A DNA stretch of 64,000 bases. It comes from Dipteronia dyeriana (taxonomy: Eukaryota; Streptophyta; Magnoliopsida; Sapindales; Sapindaceae). Below the pieces are notes generated by a model that saw only the letters and a program-made list of their open reading frames with translations, was not told where the DNA came from and did no database searches. The stretch is from assembly GCA_032871835.1 (NCBI GenBank), contig CM065299.1:47256706-47320705 (forward strand). Reading direction: 5' to 3'. This document shows, piece after piece, positions 34,208-44,395 of this stretch. Each line of letters opens with the position of its first letter. Within the stretch, counting starts at the first letter, position 1. Position numbers and translations under genes: made by a program.

Positions 34208-34896
34208 TCAAAATAAAGTGAGGTCATTTTGGAAAAAAACGTTCCAGCTTCCTCAATGTGCGCTGGTGACGTGCTCTGATCGAGTAGCGCACCACCAGCG
34301 CACAACCTAATTTTTCAATAGGCGCTGGACGAGTGGCGCAGCACATGCGACAGTCCACTGGAATGTTCCACTGGTGAGGCTACGCTAGTCGAGTAGAGCA
34401 CTACCAGTGCACTGCCTACTTTTTCAACTTTGCACGGGTGCAATGGCCCAGCTCAGTGGCGCAGCTCAGTTGCGCATGACAAGCGGCGTTCCACTGGAAT
34501 ATTGCACTGGTGAGGTGCGCTGGTCGAGTAGCGCACCACCAGCACACAACCTAATATTTCAACACTCAAACACACATTTTCAACAAATCCTAGAGTGATG
34601 AAGATGCATCCTATACTAATGCCTATCATGACATGAAACTTTAACTACAAGATGCAAATATATCAATCAAGAGTCATTTAAACCAAAATTCACACAAGTA
34701 TAAACACTCAACATATATGAATAATAATTATGCATGAATTTGTGAGTGTGTGCAACGAACTCTTCAAAGCAAGTAAGCACAAGAATTTTACCTTCGGTGC
34801 TTCTCCTCTTGAGGTCTTGAGAGCCAAAGCTACCCTTACATAATACCCCCAAAATGTGATTTGTTTACGAAATAAGCGAGGACTTTACATACCTAA
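33278..34896 (-). repeat. Element D 5' LTR, truncated at its U3 side
   Basis: It begins at the primer site with the usual TGAAA... border and a run of seven G beside GTGAATAG (33316-33322), the counterpart of the CACCCCCC motif. An (AT)n run is at 34170-34203. It runs to about 34896, where Angela-like LTR sequence starts, so the TGTTAGG-type end is missing. Apart from its 3' border it is diverged from the A/E-type LTRs. Confidence 0.88.
34240..34565 (-). repeat. GC-rich hairpin repeat cluster in D LTR
   Basis: About three imperfect units contain GCGCTGGT..CGAGTAGCGCACCACCAGC. The first has perfect 12-bp inverted arms TGTGCGCTGGTG (34257-34268) and CACCAGCGCACA (34293-34304) around a 24-base loop. 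In minus orientation the cluster lies just upstream of the (AT)n/TATA stretch at 34170-34203. The GC content contrasts sharply with the surrounding LTR. Confidence 0.85.
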
Positions 34897-36113
34897 GGAT
34901 GGAAACACAAAATCTTCCTCTTTTTTAGCTACAATAATCCTCCAAGAAGAAAACAAAGAATGTTAGATCACTTGTGAATTATCAATCAATTTGACTGAAA
35001 CTCGTATGAACCTTGATTCGATGTTGTACACAAAACCTTTTGATGTAAAGGCTACTAGTGTGCTATCAAAAACTAAACGTTCTTTCTTTCTATTTCTTTT
35101 TTCCCAAATCACACACTATTTCTTAGAGTTGATCAAATTTTGTCTAGAGTAAAATCAGATTTTTCTCCCTCAAAATTCTTTTGATGGCCGAATTCTCTCT
35201 ACGAAATTACTTAGGCTAGCCGAAATTAATCTAGGATCATAAATCCTCTCCAAGGATTTACTTGGTTGGCAATAATTCTTTCCTTAGGTGGATTTATTTG
35301 GTAGTTAAGAATCTTTATCTAAAAGGAATTCTATCCTACTATATATATATGGGCTGGCTGAAATTTCATAGAATACAGTTAGGAGAGTTAATTCTTTTCC
35401 TAAGAAGGATTTACTTGGTAGTTAAGAATCATTTCCATTGGTAGATTTACTTGGTGGTTAAGAATCATTTTCAAAAAAGAAATTCTATCCTACACCAAGA
35501 CTCTTAATCCAAATCAATAGTGTATTTGTAACCATATTAAAGGCTTCCTAATTTGATTAGATAAATAATTCATTTTATTTATATACTTATCAAATATAGT
35601 ATTTAACATTAATTATACTACCAATAATAGTATTATTTTAGGAGACCATCTCCTACTAGGAAAAAGATTTTGACATTTAATTAATTTCCATTTAATTAAA
35701 TAATAAAATAATATAATATAATTAAGCTATTCTAAATAGCCTTACCGCCCAACACATATATATGGGCCAATATATTATTTTCTTATTTTATTAAATCCAT
35801 TTGACCTTTATAAAAAGTCCACATGTGAACTAGACCCATTCTTACAAAAAGAAACAAGTCCACATGCCTCCAATACAATTCTAGATGGACCCCTAAATTG
35901 GTTCGGTAGAATATATCAAGTGATCCATGCAAGTTCATGTGGATTGGGGATCTTGGCGGGCTATCTAGATTTAAGCTCCAACAGACACAACCCAATCATA
36001 ATCAACAAATGATTTACTTAGGTTCTATCTATTTAATTTTAGTTCATTCCACTATAGAACTAAAATTGAACTCTTAAATAAAGATAGAATAAGTTGATGT
36101 TACTCATTCCTAC
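34897..36113 (-). repeat. Element B3: internal fragment of an Angela-like LTR
   Basis: It aligns collinearly with roughly 16365-17680 of the B1 LTR and 55310-56460 of the B4 LTR. Both LTR termini are missing. It is bordered left by a truncated D LTR and right by a truncated E LTR with only a few bases of junction similarity, so it arose by deletion or illegitimate recombination. Confidence 0.88.
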
Positions 36114-36517
36114 AGTAGTCTCCAATCATGCATTTTCCAAAAAAAGATGTTATTTTCATACAAATGCATGAGCATTCATCTTCAAGTGTGTGAATGTGTT
36201 ATAAATGGTGCACAATGATGCAGGGACATATATGTATGATTTGTGTGTGTGTACCTTTAATGGTTCACAACTATACAGGGACACAAATGTATGAATTGTG
36301 TGTGTGTGTGCCTAAGCCTTGTTAGAGAAGGATAATGTTTTAATATACCTTTGTAGAACCATATAGCATCTTTTCTCTTTGAAGACTTTGAACTTGCTTT
36401 GATTAGTTGTTATTTCTTCTTTGAAGCTTGAATCATCATGAACCCAAACAATTAAATCATTACAAGTAAACATCATTTTGACATGGAGTTAATGCCAACA
36501 TAATCTAAAACCTAACA
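36114..36517 (-). repeat. Element E 3' LTR fragment (U3 start only)
   Basis: The minus strand starts TGTTAGGTTTTAG at 36517, and the fragment holds the U3 60-bp repeats (36208-36315). It stops at 36113/36114 against B3, so about 2.3 kb of LTR is lost. Confidence 0.88.
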
Positions 36518-36518
36518 A

Positions 36519-36529
36519 TCTCCCCCTTT
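36519..36529 (-). other. Polypurine tract of element E
   Basis: The minus strand reads AAAGGGGGAGA directly before the LTR. A second tract-like run lies at 36913-36926, and CAAGGGGGAGC lies near 40868-40878. Confidence 0.88.
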
Positions 36530-36979
36530 GGAAAATTCCATGTCAAAACACCTATACATTTACTATAAATATAAAAATGAAGATAGGTCATAAAATCACT
36601 CCCTCACATTACAATGAGTAAGATTCCTATAACTAATCTTGATTAACTCTTGAACTTCATCTTGATCTTCTCTTGAAGCAACCTCAAATCATCTCAAAGC
36701 ACAATGCATATACAAGAGAAAAACAACAAATAGCAACATATGATATGGATAAGAATAGACAATTAAAGTCCACAAATACATCTATCTCCTCCTCAATACA
36801 TGCCAAATCACAAAAATTCTTAACCAAATCTTAAGACTAATTATTACATGCCATTAATTTCAAAAGTTCACAAAAACAACATAGAAAGAAACTAAGCAAC
36901 TAGCATATACTCTTTCTCCCCTTTTTGACATGAAATGATGCCAAAAGGTTAAGAAATGTAACTCAAAGCTCAAATACTA
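36530..36979 (-). other. Element E internal 3' region, non-coding
   Basis: AT-rich sequence between the polypurine tract and the nested solo LTR. It contains the second purine tract and the TSD TACTA at 36975-36979. I see no gene. Confidence 0.7.
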
Positions 36980-39574
36980 TGTTAGGTTATAGATTGTGTT
37001 GGCATTAATTCCATATCAAAATGATGTTTACTTGTAATGATTTAGTTGTTTAGATTCATTATGATTCAAGCTTCAAAGAAGAAGGAACAACTAGTCAAAG
37101 CAAGTTCAAAGTCTTCAAAGAGAAAGGATGTTATATGGCTTTACAAAGGTATACTATGACCTTATCTTTCTCTTACAAGGCTAAGGCACACACACACAAT
37201 TCATACATTTGTGTCCCTACATAGTTGTGCACCATTATAGGCACACACACACAATTCATACATTTGTGTCCCTGCATCGTTGTGTAGGCACACACATACA
37301 ATTTATTCATATTTTTCCATGCATTGTTTTGCCCATTTATAACACATTCACAGACTTGAAGATGAATGCTCATGCATCAGTATGAAAAATAACATGCTTT
37401 GGAAAAATGCATGATTAGAGACTATCTCTATGTAGTTTGCAATCTAGTTTGAATTGTGTTTGTATGTGTATATGTTTTTATAACATGGATATTGAACTTG
37501 ATTTTAGTCTTAACTCATTCTTGATTGAGTTCCGGTCATTGCGGTTACTCATACTATTGATTTCAAGTTCTAAGTCAAAAAATATTGCACTTTCAACTCA
37601 TGTTGCATACATTGTCTTCGTCTTCGTATATCGAGTCAAATTATTATTTTATGGGTTAAGTATCTTATATTTCCATGTCCGTGAGAGAGTTACTGTTTGT
37701 AATCTGCAAATAGATTCAAATTCTGAGTTCGGAGGCCGGAGAACGGTCAAAGAACGAGAAGGGAGGTCGAAGGAAAAGAAGACAGCTCCAAGCTCTTCTT
37801 CCTGAGATGGTGCCTGAGCATCTCGGGCAAGAAGGCTTGCTGTCTCAAGATGCCCACGTACCATATTGGGATGCAAGTAAGCTTGGTTTCTTCTTGTCCC
37901 TTTTTGGTCATTTCACATGTCCTTTTTCCCTTCTCCTTTATATATCCCTCCCTCTCACATTTCATTCTAAGAAGACATTCAAAATTTGAGTGCAGAATTT
38001 TCTCCCAAATTTTCTCACCTTCCAAACACCATAACTTCTTCATTTGAACTCCGATTTGAGTGATTCAAAGTTGAGAGTGTTTGTATATTCATCTTCCATC
38101 TTTTATCTGAAGGTTTGAGTTAGTTTTATTGCTGTTTTTAGAGTCTAACCTCATAAAAACGGGACTGCAACAAATCAACTAAGATATTGATTTTCTCTTA
38201 AAGTTTTCTTTTAAAACTTGGTCAATTACCTTGGGTTTTCTTCTTCAACATATATGTGTTTTGTGATTGTTTTGATTTGAGTTTTGAACTCACTTAAAGC
38301 TTGATTGAGTTTCAATTGAAATCTCACATGTTGAGTTAGGTTTTGATTTTGCCTATTTTTTCACATGTTTGGGATTGTATTGTGCTAGCTTTGATTTTAG
38401 GACTATTTGATGATCTTTAATTGATTGATTTTGTGAAAAATAGTTCCTCACATGTATTAGGCTCTCTTTGGCTGAAATCTCACTATAATACATGTGCTTG
38501 TGTTCTTTTGAGCCATTCATGTGCTTTAATGAATCTATGAATAGGAAATATGCTCTAGAACTCTTGCTTTAATCTAAATGACTTTGTCACATGATTTTAG
38601 CATGTTTTTGGTATATGATATTTAAACTTCATTATGTATTAATTAAAAATATCTAGTGACTCAAGTTTTAGATCTATGCATGTATCTAGGTTGTAATTAA
38701 TGTTGAACATATCTTACATGATCTAGATGGATTAAACATGCATGATTGACTATACTATATTTGTTTTGTGCATTCATGCTCATGTCTAGTATTTTCCATA
38801 GGATGTGTTAATCATAATTTTCCATGTTGCGTGCTTGTTTGCATTTTTCATTCATGATCACCTAGATGTCTTGTGAGAAGAAAGTCTTGACAATAGGTGT
38901 GAGACCTATGTTGTTGAGCATGGAAGTCTTGGTAAGAGGTGGGAGACCTCAGAATGTCAAGCAAGGTACTCTTGCTTAGGGTCATGAGGATCCAGAAGTC
39001 TGAGCAAGGAAGTCTTGCATAGGATCGTGAAGATCCAGAAGGGTGAGAGAGGAAGTCTTGACAAGAGGTGTGAGGCCTCAGAATGTTGAGCAAGAGGGTG
39101 ACATCTTCATGAGTAGGATAGGAGGGTAGTTTCTAGTTGAAGGGGTCACCTGAGAGATTGTACTTGTCTTATATACTAGTGGATTTTGTTTGCTGGTGGT
39201 TGCTAACCCGTGGATGTTTCCTCTTCGGAGGTTTACTATGTTATATCTTGTGTCAACTTTTCTCTATCCCTTTCTCTCTTATATTTTTATTTGTTATTTG
39301 AATACTATGGATAGAACTTTATATGTAAGTTGACTTCCTTACTATAATATCAATTGTGTATATGTGATGGTTGCTTGTTTGTATCACACTTTACATGTTT
39401 TATATATTGATTAAGTATCTTTAATTGATATATATATATATATATTGTGGTACAAGTAATCTAGAGGGACAAACTTTTGTTTGTTTCTAAGGGAGTCGAA
39501 AAAGGTGTCTAACCTATTCACCCCCCCCCCCCCTCTAGGTTAGCCTTGAGCATTTAACCATGTTTGTATTTTCA
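36980..39574 (+). repeat. SIRE solo LTR (2595 bp) nested in E, TSD TACTA
   Basis: It starts TGTTAGGTTATAG and ends GTATTTTCA. TACTA is duplicated at 36975-36979 and 39575-39579. It contains three U3 repeats (37183-37330), hairpins at 37801-37827 and 37842-37871, a TATATAT box at 37939-37945, the minisatellite (38875-39110) and 13 C at 39521-39533. No internal sequence is attached. Confidence 0.95.
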
Positions 39575-39588
39575 TACTAGCCACTTGT

Positions 39589-40608
39589 TCAATCAAAGAA
39601 AGTTGTGTGAGTAGTCGTTCTAACATAATGCTTGAGAGGTGGTCTTGAGCTTGAAGCAATGCACTCCTCCAAATCTTTAATCCTAGCATCTTGTTGAACA
39701 ACTATTGCACCAAGTTCATCAACCTTCTCCTTCAATTGTATAGCCCAATCCGGAAGAATACTTGTGCTAATCACATGCCTATCAACTTGAGAACTACTAA
39801 ATAGTCCAAAAGTATCACAAGTCCCCTTATTCTTATAAGACATGTAAGACACACGCTTATCACAATATTTCTCCAAGGGTTGAACTAACACATCATCTTC
39901 TCTAATCTTAATCCCACGAGCTAAACACAATGAAGTAATAAACCTCGGGTAATTCAAGTTTTTTATCACCTCTAGTAGAGAAAGCTGCACTATCAATGTA
40001 ATACGTGAGAAGATCTCCAAGGTTTATCGATTGATTAGTTACCAAGGCATACACTATTTTGATCTTGTCCTTATTCAACTGGTTGAATTCGAAGATCCAA
40101 TAATGTTAGTGCAAATGAATAGATGCCAAAATGCACTAGCCTTAGTTAACTCATGTTGACTAATGTATGCCCTATTTTTCCACTCAAAGGAAGTATTGTC
40201 ACAAAGAGTTCTACCTAAGATATTTAGATTCTCAATAACATCCACATCTAGAAAATTAGAATCTATATCATTAGATAACCCAAGAAACTTGTTAATGTTC
40301 TCTGGGTTAACATTAAACACAATACCCCTTACTTCCATCAAAGCATCTAACAAGGTGGCACTTTCCTTATATTCATGATAAAACTCTCTAACAAGAGTAT
40401 CATTTTCAACTCCTAACATGCTAACCCAAGATTTCCATTTTCTATCCTTTAAGCATTTTAGAACATAAGAATCTTTACAATTACCAAAGTCAATGCCTCT
40501 CTCTTGAAATATCTTCTTTGTTCCAAAGATCCCTAAATCTTTTGTCCTTGAAGATTTGGATCTTTTTGAGTTAGACTTGGCTTTCACAACGGAATCAATT
40601 GATTTCAA
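39589..40608 (-). pseudogene. Extra gene of E in env-like position (PF20167-like plant transposon protein)
   Basis: Two open stretches, 40608-40075 (177 codons) and 40020-39589 (143 codons), lie in different frames; coding-like sequence continues between them, so one protein was broken by indels near 40075 and 40000. The first has a basic Ser/Lys start, then RGIDFGNCKD, EFYHEYKE and VRGIVFNVNPENINKFLGL. The second has NYPRFITSLCLARGIKI and a C-terminal coiled coil (QLKEKVDELGAIVVQQDARI). This order and these motifs resemble the plant family 'putative plant transposon protein' (PF20167). It lies downstream of where pol was, next to the 3' LTR, where SIRE elements may carry an env-like gene. 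No membrane segment or signal peptide is evident. Function unknown. Confidence 0.7.
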
Positions 40609-42300
40609 CTTCTGATAATCTTAGTTCTTCCCATTTGTCTTGTGTTATAAGATGCTAAATACATACAACCAAAGTGAGTGAAAACAAAACAAACTCATTA
40701 GTCACAAAAATATAAAAACAAAAACATATGACTTAAGAATGAATCATCATGCAAGACAAAGATAATGAGTAATATCTTACAAGTATCATAAGTCAAAATA
40801 TGCCAACATGTAACAAAATGAAACATGTGAACATATCATAAAAGAGAACAATGTCTAGCATACAATGCTCCCCCTTGATAAATGCCATAACTAAAATCAA
40901 TGATAGCATAAAGTTCACAAAGATATTCACACAATCACACATTCAAGCAATATGAAGAAATCTTAACAAAATAAGCTTCATATGCTAAGAGAGATACACA
41001 AAGATTTTCAAGTTCTCTTATAATTCTTCAACAATTGCTAAAATATCAACATACTCATAAACAAATTATGTGTGAGAGAGATATGCTTCAAATATATATC
41101 AAGAGGTAGTTTGATAATCAACATGCAAACAATTTCCAACATCTATTCATCTTAAGCTTTTTCCATAAAAAAGTCAAACCCATTATCATCCAGAATTTTT
41201 ATTTTTTAGAGAATAGATTTCAACATATGAGCGTGTGTGTGCATGTGACTCGCCATCCCATTTCTGTTTTTCAATCCGAGCTAATTTGATTTTTCAACTA
41301 TACTCCTTTTTAATCCTTCCTCCTTTTCTTTTTAGGCTTTGAATCAACGAATTTTCTTTTCATGATTCCATTTCAACATTTCTTTGATTTTTCCAAACAT
41401 AAAAAAAAAATCACTTCATGGTGGATTTCACTCATCATAATGGTGTAGCTCTTCTAACATTAGGTAGCTTTCAACACCAATGTGTGCAACCCCTTCCATG
41501 AAGGTGCTCGTTGAGTTCTATGTATTTACCGAAGCAAAATGGATACTAATCATAGGTTATTTTAATGTACTTAAGCATAAAAACATCAAGGTGTATCCAA
41601 AGTTTATATATTAGTACAATCAACCTACTAGCAAAACATATAAGAGAAGCAAAGTGCAATTTTAGACAACCAAGATTTTATGGCTCATACGCACATGATC
41701 TAAAAGCAATAAGTAGAGACTTATTCAAGATCATTACTTCTCTAATGAGTAGCTTTCAAAGAATATGAAGCTCCTATTTTCAAAAATAATGCCACTCAAT
41801 ATACTATACACAAACAATCATCAAAGTTAAGATCAATGTGAACAATATAACTATTAGATCCTAAAATAGCAAATGTCAATGAGAATCATATGTATGCTAT
41901 ACAAAATTCTGTAGTATGACATGCTATGAGATATATATCAAAAATTGAGTCAAAAGTTGAATATATAAGAGAACATGCATTAGAGTATAGAGATACCTTT
42001 TGCACATTATATTCACCAAATATCATACTTCGGCCCTTTTTAAGAGCACTCTTGCCTTGAATGTCCTCATGACACTAAGTTGACGATGTTTCACAACAAG
42101 AGTATAAAAAGCATAATATCTCAACTCAATATATCAAAAGAACTTCTAAAAAGTTAACCAACAAATTTCAACCATCATAACAAACATGATGTGAGATAAC
42201 CAAGTTCATATCAATACATGGAGTATTCAAAGCTAGCAAGCAAGAATTCTCAACACAATTGATATATTGCCTCAAAGCTACCTCACATGTGCTTTTTACA
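40609..42300 (-). other. Conserved post-pol block of E, non-coding
   Basis: Part of it (about 41150-41560) is homologous to 6150-6500 of element A on the opposite strand, so it lies after pol in the family. It shows only short open stretches without recognisable domains. Junction with gag is at about 42300. Confidence 0.75.
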
Positions 42301-44312
42301 TTAGTGATAAGAGCACTCACCCTTGAACCACTTGTTCTTGGGTGTACCTATACAAACATTTCCCATATCATCCTTGACAACAATGTTAAATCTAGAGTAA
42401 AGTCCTTCAATGACTTGATTAATATGAATATCCTTAACATTTTCAACACAAGCTTTGTCAAGTTGAACAAGATTAGCTTTCTTTCTACTCCATAACTTCT
42501 TTTCATGCTTAGCAATATTATCATGTTTTTCAACTTTCAAAGCCTTAGCATGTTTATTTTGAAGTTTAATCTCCTTATCTCTAGATTTAATTTCTAATTT
42601 ACATTTTTCAATAAATTTATAACACTTAGGCTTTATGTGACCTATTGTGTTGTAATAATGGAAAATTGGAATAAAAGATAAGATTATACTGTTTGAAGTT
42701 GAACTAGCTTCGCTAGGAGTTTGTAAAGATACCTTGTTTGCCAACTTTTTCTTGGCTTTTGATCATCTTTTCTTGTGTGGTTTCTTGTCAATCATGACTT
42801 CATTCAAGTGAGTAGGAAGTGGTGCTTCCAAGGGCTCCTATTCAACTACTAAGTCATCTTTACCACTATGAGAGTTAACAAGATTCCTAACACTAGACAC
42901 ACTTACCGAATCATTCACTAACTCCTTGATGGCTTCTTTAGCCGTATTTATCCCTTCCATTAGTTCTTATTCTCTCTTCCTTAAAGAAGATATAACATTA
43001 TCCTTCTCAAGGTTTATCTTTTCAAGTTCTCTAAACTTCTTCATAATATCAAGAAGTCTACGAGTAACAATCACAAACTCATCTAGTTGTTTCTTGATCA
43101 AATCATCCTTCTCAACTACCTCTCTTAGAGCATTATCTCTAGCTTCTTCAATCTTCTCTATCTTGGCCAACAACTCAAGATTGGTAGAAATGGAACTAGT
43201 ACTTCCATGATGATTTGCATCAAAGTTCATGTTCAACGACATTGCACTATCAATATCTAGTGGAGAATGAGAAGCCGTTAGAGCTACAAAGTTGCTCACC
43301 AACTCTTTATCACTAGAAGACTCACTACTAGAGCTTTCATCATCATTCCAAGCAGCAGCTAACACTTTGCCTTTCTTGTCTTTCTTAGATGGCTTCTTGG
43401 TGCACTCACTAGCAAAGTGATCGAAACCATGACAATTGTAGCATTGAACACCTTTCTTGTTTATGGCTTGACTATTCTTCTCATTCAAAAGAGATTATGG
43501 TTTCTTAACTCACTTTTCCTTAGTAGACTTGCGTCTAGGCTTGGCATTCTTCTTTAGAAACTTCTTGAACTTTCTAACCAAAAGAGCCATCTCTTCATTT
43601 TCATCATCACTCTTTTCCTCAATAGCATTGAGAGCGATTCCCTTACTCTTAATCTTTGGCTTCAAGCACATCTCATAAGTTTGGAGAGACCCAAGCAACT
43701 CCTCGATGTTCATGCTATCCACATCCTTGCTTTTCTCAATGGACGTCACCTTTGATTTAAATATCTTTGGAAAAGACCTAAGGATTTTCCAATTTAAATG
43801 CTATTTTGAGATAGGTACTCCAAGTGCTTGACATTGGTTAGCAATGTTAAGAAGTCGAAATTGGAAGTCCTTGAACTTTTCTTCTTCTCCCATACTTATA
43901 CCTTTAAATTGTGACGCCAACTTTTGAAGCCTTGATTTCTTCACCGCTAAAGTTCCTTCATTAGTAACTTGGAGAGTATCCCAAGCCTACTTTGCGGATT
44001 CAAAATTTTGAATGTAGGATAATTAATGTTCATCAACTCCTCAAATATGGCATTCATAGCAAGATGGTGCCATTTAGCAACCTCAAACTCATTCGTTTTC
44101 CATTAACTCATTGGCTTGATTATCATGGTTCCATCCTCCTGAACCTTGGTAGGAGGACTATAACCTTCTTCCACGACCATCCATGCCCTTTTATCAATTG
44201 AGCGAATGTAGGCTTTCATCCTCAACTTCCAATACCCATAGTTAGTGCCTCGAAGTAATGGTGGCCTAGTATTTGAGGCTCCTTCCACCATTACATCATC
44301 TTGTAAACCCAT
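42301..44312 (-). pseudogene. gag: Element E gag
   Basis: The N-terminus (44312-44103) has RPPLLRGTNYGYWKLRMKAY, like element D. The middle is broken by stops and frameshifts (44100-43750). Open stretches 43749-43510 and 43488-42967 hold EEMALLVRKFKKFLKK, a CCHC knuckle (CYNCHGFDHFASEC) and a coiled coil. The last part (42744-42301) has a degenerate second knuckle, FHYYNTIGHIKPKC, with both first cysteines replaced, and ends after TPKNKW, where A and D continue into the protease. Its start gives a Gag of normal extent, unlike A. Confidence 0.88.
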
Positions 44313-44380
44313 GACTTCAAAAGCTTTGCAAATACTGTGAATGTATCACCTGAATACTGACTAGGTACAATCTAGTGTCC

Positions 44381-44393
44381 TGCTCTGATACCA
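44381..44393 (-). other. Primer-binding site of element E
   Basis: The complement reads TGGTATCAGAGCA, the same as in D, two bases from the LTR border at 44396. Confidence 0.93.
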
Positions 44394-44395
44394 AT

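Larger units (their letters stand above)
27962..34896 (-). mobile_element. Element D: SIRE-type Copia, minus strand, 3' LTR lost
   Basis: The minus strand shows 5' LTR (truncated), primer site, full-length gag with UBN2 region, protease, integrase, RT and RNase H. The 3' region ends about 57 bases past the RNase H stop, where the B2 LTR begins, so the 3' LTR is missing. D is the most complete gag-pol in the window. Confidence 0.92.
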
